Below are positions 35,755-43,931 of a stretch of DNA of 64,000 bases, piece after piece (the stretch's first letter is position 1; every line of letters starts with the position of its first letter). A program made the translations under genes and the position numbers. The stretch is from the NCBI RefSeq assembly GCF_003585765.1, contig NZ_CP021235.1, positions 3,224,001 to 3,288,000 on the forward strand. Reading direction: 5' to 3'. The DNA is from Pontibacter actiniarum. Lineage in GTDB: Bacteria; Bacteroidota; Bacteroidia; Cytophagales; Hymenobacteraceae. The notes beneath the pieces were generated by a model. It saw nothing but the letters and a program-made list of their open reading frames with translations, was not told where the DNA came from and did not search any database.

Positions 35755-37227
35755 CTAGTTAAAAGGAAAGTAATTTTTAGCGTTGTTATAGCAGATGTCC
35801 TGCACCATCTTACCGATCCAGGGCAGGTCGGTAGGTAGCAGGCCTTGCTCCACATCGTTACCGAAGACGTTGCAAACCAATCTTCGGAAGTACTCGTGGC
35901 GCGAGTAAGACAAGAAGCTGCGCGAGTCCGTCAGCATACCGATAAAGCAGCTGATCAGCCCCATGGTCGACAGCGTGTCCAGTTGCGCCTTCATGCCATC
36001 CAGCTGGTCCAGGAACCACCAGGCCGAGCCGAACTGCATTTTGCCTCTAATGCCACCGCCCTGGAAGTTGCCGATCATCGTGGCGAAAGCGGCGTTATCG
36101 GCGGGGTTCAGGTTGTAGATCACCGTTTTCGCCAGCTGCCCGGCTGCCTCCAGCTCATTGAAAAAAGCAGCCATGGTAACCGCCTGCGGGAAGTCGCCTA
36201 TCGAATCATAGCCGGTGTCCGGGCCGTTTGCCTGCAGCATGCGGGTGTTGGTATTGCGCAAAGCTCCCACGTGGAACTGCTGCACCCACCCTCTCTGGTA
36301 GTACATTTTGCACAGCTCCAGCAAAACAAAGTGGCAAAACGCATCCTGGCTGGCAGCGGCACTGTCGTCGTTACCGGCCAGCACGGCGGCAAAGTCCTGC
36401 TCCAATCCTGCCTTGCCTTTACCCGCCAGCGGCAGGCAGGACAGGCCGTGGTCCGACACGCGGCACCCGTTGCGGTGGAAGTACTCTACGCGCTGCTGCA
36501 GCGCCTCCAGCAGGGTGTCTATACTTGTGATGGCCACGCCGCTTGCCTCTGACAATTGTTTGATGTAGGCTCTGAAGCTGTCGCCCCCGCCAAGGTTCAT
36601 CGCTTTGTCGGGGCGGAAGGAAGGAAGTACTTTTACACCTAAACCAGAGCTTGCGATCTGTTGGTGATAAGCCAAGGTATCCACGGGGTCGTCCGTGGTG
36701 CCGACCATCTCTACATTGTAGTGCTCCAGCAAGCCCTGCGGTGTAAAGCCTGGCTGCTGCAGCAAGTTGTTACAGTGCGCGTACACCTCGCGGGCATTCT
36801 CGCCTGTCAGCAGGTCTGTAACCCCGAAAGGGTTCTTTAGCTCCATGTGCGCCCAGTGGTAGAGCGGGTTACGCATGGTATAAGGCACGGCCTCTGCCCA
36901 GGCCACAAACTTCTCTTCGTCGCTGGCATCTCCGGTAATATACTTCTCTTCGATGCCCAGCGTGCGCAGCGCGCGCCATTTGTAGTGGTCGCCGGCAAGC
37001 CAGATCTGTGTCATGTTCTGGAAGTTCTCGTTCTTAGCGATCACCTCCGGCGACAGGTGGCAATGGTAATCGATAACAGGCAGCCCTTTGGCGTACTCGT
37101 GGTACAACAGCCGGGCTGTCTCTGTCTGTAGCAGGAAGTCGTCGCTCAAAAAGCTGTTTGCCTGTTGCGGGTACAGCTTTTTACTAGCGGGCTCCTGTAA
37201 AGGTGTGTTTTTGATCATGTAAGTCAT
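35755..37227 (-). CDS. uxaC: glucuronate isomerase
   Basis: 490 residues. It converts D-glucuronate to D-fructuronate. Family blocks: VIDYHCHLSPEVIAKN (metal His55 and His57), DHYKWRALRTLGI, FGVTDLLTG, EMVGTTDDPVDTLAYH, VLPSFRPDKAMN, HVGALRNTNTRML and SCFIGMLTDSRSFLSYSRHEYFRRLVCN. The start is either MTYMIKN (37227) or the ATG three codons on; both lie inside the 3' end of uxuA on the same strand (44-nt overlap for the longer form), implying coupled translation. Confidence 0.95.
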   Translation of the reverse strand: MTYMIKNTPLQEPASKKLYPQQANSFLSDDFLLQTETARLLYHEYAKGLPVIDYHCHLSPEVIAKNENFQNMTQIWLAGDHYKWRALRTLGIEEKYITGDASDEEKFVAWAEAVPYTMRNPLYHWAHMELKNPFGVTDLLTGENAREVYAHCNNLLQQPGFTPQGLLEHYNVEMVGTTDDPVDTLAYHQQIASSGLGVKVLPSFRPDKAMNLGGGDSFRAYIKQLSEASGVAITSIDTLLEALQQRVEYFHRNGCRVSDHGLSCLPLAGKGKAGLEQDFAAVLAGNDDSAAASQDAFCHFVLLELCKMYYQRGWVQQFHVGALRNTNTRMLQANGPDTGYDSIGDFPQAVTMAAFFNELEAAGQLAKTVIYNLNPADNAAFATMIGNFQGGGIRGKMQFGSAWWFLDQLDGMKAQLDTLSTMGLISCFIGMLTDSRSFLSYSRHEYFRRLVCNVFGNDVEQGLLPTDLPWIGKMVQDICYNNAKNYFPFN

Positions 37228-38392
37228 TATTAAAAAGCGATTTCTCTATTCCCATCTCCAGGCCCCGCAACTCCGCAAGGCCCCGCAGCCTGCCAATGGC
37301 AGAATAGCCAGGGTTGGTCGTTTTCACCAGGTCGTCCAGCATCTGGTGGCCGTGGTCGGGGCGGAAAGGGATAGGCAGCTCACGCTGCTGGTTAATGGCG
37401 ATCAGCTCTTTCATCACGCCGTACATATCCACGTCGCCAGCCAGGTGGTCTGACTCGTAGAAATTGCCCTGTTCATCTTTCAGCACATTGCGCAGGTGGG
37501 CGAAGTATACCCGGTGCCCTACTGCCTTTATAATTTCAACGGGGTTGTTGTGGCCGCCTGCGCCGAGGGAGCCCGTGCAGAAACAGATACCATTGGCCGG
37601 GCGATCCACTCTGTTAATAATGTGCAGCAGGTCTTCTTTGGAGCTGGCAACGCGCGGCAAGCCAAGTATAGCATAAGGCGGGTCGTCCGGATGAATGGTC
37701 ATGTTGATGCCTGTTTCCTCGCATACATCCATGATGGACTCCAGGAAGTAAGCCAGATTCTCCCGCAGCCCTTCGTGCCCAATGCTCTTGTAGATTTCTA
37801 TACTTTGCAGCAGTTGCGGTATCATTACGCTACCCTCTGTAGGCACGCCCATCAGGATGATATCACTCAGGGCAGCAAGCTGCTCTTCGGTAGCCTTTTC
37901 ATGCCGTTCTTTTGCCTGGGCTACTATTTCAGCTGCATAGTCGTTTTCAGCACCTTCACGCTTCAGGATGAACATATCAAACATGGCCAGGTCAGCCCAG
38001 TTAAAGTATAGCGCCTTTGCTCCGTTCGATAGCTCCAGGGCCAAGTTCGTACGGGTCCAGTCCAGCACGGGCATAAAGTTGTAGCAGACAGTGGAGATGC
38101 CACAAGCTGCCAGGTTTCGGAGCGTCTGGCGGTAGTTATCCAGGTATACTTCACAGTCAGCGCTACGGGTTTTGATAGCCTCGTGCACCGGTACGCTCTC
38201 CACCACCACCCACTGCAGGCCGGCGGCTTCGATTATATTTTTCCGTTCCTGTATTTCCGCTACGGGCCATACTTCGCCATGCGGTATGTGGTGCAGGGCA
38301 CTCACGACACCCGTTGCGCCGGCTTGCTTTACATCCTGCAAGGAAACCGGGTCATTGGGGCCGTACCATCTCCAGCTTTGTATTAGGGGCAT
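37184..38392 (-). CDS. uxuA: mannonate dehydratase
   Basis: 402 residues, normal length. It dehydrates D-mannonate to 2-keto-3-deoxygluconate. Family blocks: QSWRWYGPNDPVSLQDVKQAGATGVVSALHHIPHGEVW at the start, CYNFMPVLDWTRTNL, NMTIHPDDPPYAILGLPRVASS, GICFCTGSLGAG, YFAHLRNVL and FRPDHGHQMLDDL, with the His, Cys and Asp that bind the metal. It is promoter-proximal in the uxuA-uxaC-transporter group; about 330 bases lie upstream. Confidence 0.95.
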   Translation of the reverse strand: MPLIQSWRWYGPNDPVSLQDVKQAGATGVVSALHHIPHGEVWPVAEIQERKNIIEAAGLQWVVVESVPVHEAIKTRSADCEVYLDNYRQTLRNLAACGISTVCYNFMPVLDWTRTNLALELSNGAKALYFNWADLAMFDMFILKREGAENDYAAEIVAQAKERHEKATEEQLAALSDIILMGVPTEGSVMIPQLLQSIEIYKSIGHEGLRENLAYFLESIMDVCEETGINMTIHPDDPPYAILGLPRVASSKEDLLHIINRVDRPANGICFCTGSLGAGGHNNPVEIIKAVGHRVYFAHLRNVLKDEQGNFYESDHLAGDVDMYGVMKELIAINQQRELPIPFRPDHGHQMLDDLVKTTNPGYSAIGRLRGLAELRGLEMGIEKSLFNNDLHDQKHTFTGAR

Positions 38393-38721
38393 AGTATTTT
38401 TCTGTAGTTAGGTTTTATGCTGCCTCAGCAGCGGCATTTTCTTGTTAGCTCAGGGCAGCGCCGTGGCACTACAGGCACAGCTGCGCCTAAGCAAAATAGA
38501 GGTAAAAAGGAGCCAGCAGCGCCCTTTTACCTCACTCACTCTAAACTAAAATTAATCAACCATTTCTTTCTGTTGGCGTGATAGCAGCGCCGTAAAAGGC
38601 TCTCTTGCTGTAGCCTCTGTGCACGGCGTCGGCTGCCTGTGTTACGGCGCTGGTTTGCAAAGCTTGGCAGGTTTCCGCCCAACCTGAGCGCTACCCGCCA
38701 AGCCTTACTCTACCAGTTTGG
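38393..38721. other. intergenic region uxuA / susD
   Basis: 329 bases. Downstream of susD (minus strand) there is a nested, imperfect stem around 38655-38704 (GCTTGGC paired with GCCAAGC, and inner CAGGTT with AACCTG) that could end the SusCD transcript. The AT-rich part (38540-38580) may hold the uxuA promoter, but no TAnnTTTG match was found. Confidence 0.4.
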
Positions 38722-40674
38722 TTAGTACCCCGGATTCTGATAGGCCGCTTTCTCTGCCGGAGAAAGATCCATGGCATCCAGCTGGTTTATCGGAATAGGG
38801 CGCAGGTAGTGGTATGGCTGAATGTTGCGTGTCACGGTTTGAGGCGTATGGTCTCCGTACCGGATTCCGCCAATTCTGTAAGTAGACGCAAGGTCTTCCC
38901 ACTTCTGGGTGCGTATCAGGTCATACCAGCGATAGCCCTCGCCATAGTACTCGCGCGAACGCTCAGCCAGGATATAATCGATATCAATAGTTGCCGGAGT
39001 GGCAGCCACCAGCTCTGCGCTATGGTCTTCCATTTTAGGCTGGTTTCCGTTGTTATCCCAGCGCCACTTGCCGGCACGGGCGCGAATCACGTTGATCAGT
39101 TCTCTGGCGCTTCTGCTGCCCGTTGCTCCCTTCACGGCCGCCTCGGCCGCGATAAAGTACAGCTCCGAGAATTTGGCAATGTTAAACGGACGCGTGCTCG
39201 CAGCATTCGGCTGGCCCAGGCCATTACCATTGTCGGTGCGGTAAGGGCCAAGCTTCCAAAGCCCCGGGTACACAATTCTGCTAATGCCGCTTGGCGCTAT
39301 CACAAAGTCAGACCTGCCCGGTAGCTCTCCCGCACCTACGTTGCTCTTACCTCCCTCACCAGGGGCAGGGTAGTTAATCTGCGCCGTTGGTTCTTCGTCC
39401 AGAAAAGTCAGGATGGCACCACCCGGAGAAACCGGCAAGCCGTTGGCATTGTACACAACAGGTGCGTTAACCCCGCCTTTAGGCCAGTTGCCACGGTACA
39501 CGGTTGTAAAGGTGCCGTCGTAGCGCGAATCGTTGGTTTTGTCGGCAAAAGTGTTGGTGATGGCACCAATTGTAGGTGCCATACGTGTCCATGGGCGGCC
39601 CAAAGCCTGATCCGCCTCCCGCTGCACAGAGCTTATAGTAGACTGCCACTTCGGATCTGTAGCGCTTCTGATGTTGGTGTAGTTCCAGGTCATCATCCAG
39701 CCGGCAAAGTTCTCAGGGGCGGTACCGTTACTCCAGCTCAGGCTGGACCCGTTGTAGAACTCGCTCGACTCGGTGTGGTCTGCGTACAGCAGGATTTCCA
39801 TGTTGCGGTCGTTTGAGGCGACGTTAACATCATAGTAGGTATCCATCAAACGGAAATTCCCCGGCTCGTCGATGGCGGCTGTTGCCACATCGTATGCCTG
39901 CTGAAAATACCACTGGGCACTCTGTCCGTCTGGGTCCGTACGGGGCGCCTCCGGGTAGGTCGGAATGTTATCCGGGTTTTCCAGCCACCATCCGTAGGTC
40001 AGGTACGCTTTGGCCAGGTAAAGGCGTGCCAGTGTTTTTGTTACGCCACCGGTTACACGGCCTTTAAGCGGCAGGTCCTCCACCGCTTGTCTCAGGTCCG
40101 GGAAGATCGCTTTGGTATAAACCTCTGGCACGGTATTGCGCACAGAGCTCCTCACAGGGTTGTTGTTGAACTTCAGCTCCCCCGCACCCAGGTCCAGCGG
40201 CACGCCCCCGAACGTTTGCACCAGCATAAAGTAGTCGAACGCGCGGAAGAACCTTGCTTCGGCAATAACCGCGTCAGGCACAGTTCCCAGCTCGGATGCG
40301 TTTTCGATAACCCCGTTGGCAGTGTTGATGTTAGAGAACGCGGCACCCCACAGCACGTCGGCGCGGCTGTCGGTAGGCGTGATCTCACCCTCGCCTGAGA
40401 CGTCCATCACCTTAAAGTTCTGGTCTGCACTCTGGCCGTAGGTTACCTCATCGGTGCCGGTTTCAGTAGTGTTGTAGTAGTAAGCCTGCCCGTAGACGTA
40501 GCGCAGGTGGGCATACATAGAGTTTACGCCACCATAAATGCCTCTCTCGGTTTTAAAGAAACCCGGCTCGTAAATACTGCGTGGCTGTTCTTCCAGAATA
40601 TCCTCACAAGAGGTCAGGGACAGCGCCACCATCAAGGCTGTTCCTATAAATGCTTTATTCCTAAAAAGTTTCAT
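38722..40674 (-). CDS. susD: SusD/RagB family glycan-binding lipoprotein
   Basis: 650 residues. Lipoprotein signal peptide ending LSLTSCEDI. SusD features: ILEEQPRSIYEPGFFKTERG near the start, EARFFRAFDYFMLVQTFGGVPLDLG (the conserved helical TPR core), KTLARLYLAKAYLTYGWW, FAGWMMTWNYTN, and the C-terminal FNIAKFSELYFIAAEAAVKGATG...RELINVIRARAG, LAERSREYYGEGYRWYDLIRT, YLRPIPINQLDAM. It sits on the cell surface and delivers oligosaccharide to SusC. It is larger than average (about 500-600) and lies 13 bp after susC. By context the ligand is a xylo- or glucuronoxylo-oligosaccharide. Confidence 0.95.
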   Translation of the reverse strand: MKLFRNKAFIGTALMVALSLTSCEDILEEQPRSIYEPGFFKTERGIYGGVNSMYAHLRYVYGQAYYYNTTETGTDEVTYGQSADQNFKVMDVSGEGEITPTDSRADVLWGAAFSNINTANGVIENASELGTVPDAVIAEARFFRAFDYFMLVQTFGGVPLDLGAGELKFNNNPVRSSVRNTVPEVYTKAIFPDLRQAVEDLPLKGRVTGGVTKTLARLYLAKAYLTYGWWLENPDNIPTYPEAPRTDPDGQSAQWYFQQAYDVATAAIDEPGNFRLMDTYYDVNVASNDRNMEILLYADHTESSEFYNGSSLSWSNGTAPENFAGWMMTWNYTNIRSATDPKWQSTISSVQREADQALGRPWTRMAPTIGAITNTFADKTNDSRYDGTFTTVYRGNWPKGGVNAPVVYNANGLPVSPGGAILTFLDEEPTAQINYPAPGEGGKSNVGAGELPGRSDFVIAPSGISRIVYPGLWKLGPYRTDNGNGLGQPNAASTRPFNIAKFSELYFIAAEAAVKGATGSRSARELINVIRARAGKWRWDNNGNQPKMEDHSAELVAATPATIDIDYILAERSREYYGEGYRWYDLIRTQKWEDLASTYRIGGIRYGDHTPQTVTRNIQPYHYLRPIPINQLDAMDLSPAEKAAYQNPGY

Positions 40675-40687
40675 CTTTGTCTTTTAC

Positions 40688-43600
40688 TTAAAATGTGACA
40701 TTGAGACCAACCAGGTAGTTGCGCGTTGAAGGCGCGTTCGTGCCAATCGTCAGCAGGCGGCTCGGAACACCGTTACCGGTTGACGCCACGTTTTGGTCAG
40801 CATAGGAGTTAGTTTCAGGGTCCATGCCTGAGGCTTTGTGGTAAGGTGAGAACAGCACAAACGGGTTCTGCGCAGTGGCGTAAACCCGCAGGTTCTGAAT
40901 GCCCACTTTCCCCAGCCAGTTGTTATTCTCAAAGTTATAGCCAAGTGTGATCGTGCGGATCTTCAGGTATGACGCGTCGAAGTAGCCCAGCGTGCTGGCA
41001 TACTTAAGGTTGTCGCCACTTCTCAGGCTTGCCGGGTTTGGATATTCTGCGCCGGTGTTCTCCGGTGTCCAGTAGTCCACAGCCACGTTGTTGCGGCGCC
41101 CGTTCAGCATGTTCAGGTAACCAGACGCGCCGTAGAGTGTGCTATTAAGAATACCACCGCTCTGGAAAGCCGCCACAGCGCTCAGGTCAAAGCCTTTGTA
41201 GCCTACGCGGGTGTTAAAACCGCCCTGGAAATCAGGGTTCGCGTTCATGATCTGTCTGTCGTCCGCGTTGATAGCCCGTACCGGCGTTCCGTCTTCGTTA
41301 TACCCGCCGGTGTATTTCACCTTGATCATACCAAGGGTGGCGTTAGGGTCTTTTTCGTTTGGCTCCAGAATGTTTCTGTACGGGTCGCCCTCCTGCCAGA
41401 GGCCAACCTTCTCGTAGTCGTAGATAACGTTGACAGGATGCCCAACGAACAGCCAGTTGGCCTTGTCTTCATCCGACCCCGAGGCAAGCGAGGTGATTTT
41501 GTTGCGGTTGCCGTAGATGTTTACCCCAGCTTCCCAGGTCCAGCCGTTTGCGTTCTCAATGATCACCCCGTTGAGCGAGAGCTCAAGGCCTTTGTTCTGC
41601 ATCGACCCTATGTTAGCCGTGTAGCTGTCCACGCCCGATGTAGGGGGCAGCCCCAGGCTCAGCAGAATATCCTCGGTATCCGTTACATAGTACTCTACTG
41701 TACCCGATAGGCGGTTATTCAGGATCGCAAAGTCCACTCCGTAGTTCCATGTTTTGGAGTACTCCCAACCCAGGTTAGGGTTAGGCAACTGCGATACATA
41801 GTACCCGGTTGTGAAGTCATCGGGGCCAAAGTTGTAAGGTCTGGTGGCTAAGAGCCCAAGCGTAGAGTATGGTGTGATGGCCTGGTTAGAGGTTTGTCCG
41901 TAGCCTGCACGCAGTTTCAGCATGTCTACTAAGCCGACATTCTCCATAAACGACTCCCTGGCGATGTTCCAGCCAGCCGACACAGCAGGATAAGTATGCC
42001 ATTTGTGCCCCGGTGCCAATCTGGAAGAACCATCGGAACGTACGGTTACGCTCAGCATGTAACGGTCGTCGTAGGAGTACATCGCGCGGCCCATCCACGA
42101 CAGCAGGCCCCACTGTGTGTATATTTGCTCATCAGGGTCAACGATGATTTCGTCAGCGGCACGCCCTATGTTGTAGAACTGGAAAGCGTCTGTCGGGATG
42201 TCTCTTCCCGCTATGAGGGATCTGTCATACTGCTCTTGCGAGGCAGAGTACAGGCCCACGACGTTCACGTTATGCTTCCCCGCAAAGGTGCGGTCGTAGG
42301 TCAGCAGGTTTTCAATGGTCCAGTTGGTTGTCACCGTGTTGCCAAGAGAAGCAGTTGAAACGGCTGTTGAGTCAGCGGTGTTTATTCCGCGCCCTGTGTA
42401 GGCTCCGTTGCGGCTCTGGCGGTAGTTTAAGCCCAGGTTAGCCCGGTACTTCAAGCCCTCCACTCCCGGTATTTGCACTTCGCCGTACAGGGTGTTGTAG
42501 GTGGCAAAGGCCCTGGTCTCATTCAACCACTCATCCTCTAAGTCCTCTACTCTGTCTTTTGTGTAAACCCAGTAATCATCCTGCGGCATCTTCACCACTC
42601 TTTTCAGTGTACCGTCCGGATTGTACGGGTTGGCAAGCGGCGACAGGCTCAGGGTATTGTACAAGCCCACATTAGACCCTTCGGTAACGTTGTAGTTGTT
42701 GTATGAGTTGATCCCAACACGCACATACTTCCCAAGTCCCTGGTCAAAGCTGCCTCGGATAGAATAACGCGTGAACTGCTGCGTAGGCACCACGCCCTTA
42801 TCCTTAAAGTAGCCAGCGCTAAAGTTATAGTGCCCCTGCTCTGTACCACCCGAAATACCTATGTCGTGGCTTGTGGTGATACCGGTTCTGTACAGCAAGT
42901 CCTGCCAGTCTGTGTCGATATCCTCCGCCTCGTCCAGGCCCATTTTCCCTTCAAGCTGCGCGGGGCCGGAAGCCTCACGCAGGGCCAGGAGTTCTGGTCC
43001 GCTCATCATGTCGTAGCGTGCAAAAACGTCTTTCACGCCGAAAAAGCTGTTGTAGCTAATCTGTGGCTTCTGCCCTGCCTTTCCCGACTTGGTTGTTACC
43101 AGCACAACGCCGTTCGCACCGCGCGAGCCGTAAATAGCTGTCGCAGAGGCATCCTTCAGGATGTCAATGCTCTTAATGTCGCTGGGGTTGATGTCGGAGA
43201 CAGACCCGGGAAAAGGAATTCCGTCCAGCACCACCAGCGGGTCGTTTCCGCCGGAGATAGAGCGCGTACCGCGAATCCGGATTTGCATGGAGGCACCCGG
43301 CTGAGAGGATGACTGCGAGAACTCCACACCTGGCAAACGGCCCTGCAAAGCCTGCGTAATGTTTCCTGACGGCACCTGGGTAATCTCGTCTGCACTGATG
43401 GAAGCAACAGAGCCTGTTACAGCCTCTGCCCGCTGCGCACCATAGCCAATAACCACTACCTCTTCAAGCGCCTTCGCATCTACACCCAAAGCTACGTTGA
43501 TCGTTGACTTACCATTTACAGGCACCTCCTGCGACTGGTACCCGATGTAGGTAAATACAAGCGTACCGCTACCGTTCGGCAGGTTTAGCGTATAGTTGCC

Positions 43601-43837
43601 CTGCGCATCCGTAGGGGTTGCCGTGGTGGTGCCTTTCAGCAGGACCGTTACCCCGGGCAGGCCTACGCCCGCCTCAGCGTCCGTCACACGCCCCGACACG
43701 CTGAAAGAGCCGCTTTGCGCCATTACCTGGGAGCTTACCGCAACATAGGCAAGCAGCACAAGCGCAAGTTTTATGACCTCCGGTACACGTACCCGCCTGG
43801 TCAACAGTTTGAGATTTAGTGTAAAATCACATTTCAT
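40688..43837 (-). CDS. susC: SusC/RagA TonB-dependent outer-membrane transporter
   Basis: 1049 residues from the ATG at 43837, chosen over a longer frame because it leads into the signal region (KLALVLLAYVAVSSQVMAQSG). Next come the carboxypeptidase-like domain (FSVSGRVTDAEAGVGLPGVTVLLKG), the SusC signature area ALEEVVVIGYGAQ, the plug (ALQGRLPGVEFSQSSSQPG, GGNDPLVVLDGIPFPG, IDILKDASATAIYGSRGANGVVLVTTK) and a 22-strand barrel ending in NYLVGLNVTF with terminal Phe. It imports glycan fragments across the outer membrane powered by TonB. Paired with SusD. Confidence 0.96.
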   Translation of the reverse strand: MKCDFTLNLKLLTRRVRVPEVIKLALVLLAYVAVSSQVMAQSGSFSVSGRVTDAEAGVGLPGVTVLLKGTTTATPTDAQGNYTLNLPNGSGTLVFTYIGYQSQEVPVNGKSTINVALGVDAKALEEVVVIGYGAQRAEAVTGSVASISADEITQVPSGNITQALQGRLPGVEFSQSSSQPGASMQIRIRGTRSISGGNDPLVVLDGIPFPGSVSDINPSDIKSIDILKDASATAIYGSRGANGVVLVTTKSGKAGQKPQISYNSFFGVKDVFARYDMMSGPELLALREASGPAQLEGKMGLDEAEDIDTDWQDLLYRTGITTSHDIGISGGTEQGHYNFSAGYFKDKGVVPTQQFTRYSIRGSFDQGLGKYVRVGINSYNNYNVTEGSNVGLYNTLSLSPLANPYNPDGTLKRVVKMPQDDYWVYTKDRVEDLEDEWLNETRAFATYNTLYGEVQIPGVEGLKYRANLGLNYRQSRNGAYTGRGINTADSTAVSTASLGNTVTTNWTIENLLTYDRTFAGKHNVNVVGLYSASQEQYDRSLIAGRDIPTDAFQFYNIGRAADEIIVDPDEQIYTQWGLLSWMGRAMYSYDDRYMLSVTVRSDGSSRLAPGHKWHTYPAVSAGWNIARESFMENVGLVDMLKLRAGYGQTSNQAITPYSTLGLLATRPYNFGPDDFTTGYYVSQLPNPNLGWEYSKTWNYGVDFAILNNRLSGTVEYYVTDTEDILLSLGLPPTSGVDSYTANIGSMQNKGLELSLNGVIIENANGWTWEAGVNIYGNRNKITSLASGSDEDKANWLFVGHPVNVIYDYEKVGLWQEGDPYRNILEPNEKDPNATLGMIKVKYTGGYNEDGTPVRAINADDRQIMNANPDFQGGFNTRVGYKGFDLSAVAAFQSGGILNSTLYGASGYLNMLNGRRNNVAVDYWTPENTGAEYPNPASLRSGDNLKYASTLGYFDASYLKIRTITLGYNFENNNWLGKVGIQNLRVYATAQNPFVLFSPYHKASGMDPETNSYADQNVASTGNGVPSRLLTIGTNAPSTRNYLVGLNVTF

Positions 43838-43931
43838 AAGTGCTAGAATTTTGATTAGAACTGCTTTAAGGTGTATAGTTTCTCCTAGCAGGCACCACCG
43901 AACGGAGAGGGCCGTGCTATGCCGCATGTAG

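Noticed and set aside
43838-43927. Longer start for SusC (30 extra codons)
   Set aside because: The ATG at 43837 gives a normal SusC N-terminus; the extension would place the signal segment too far in.
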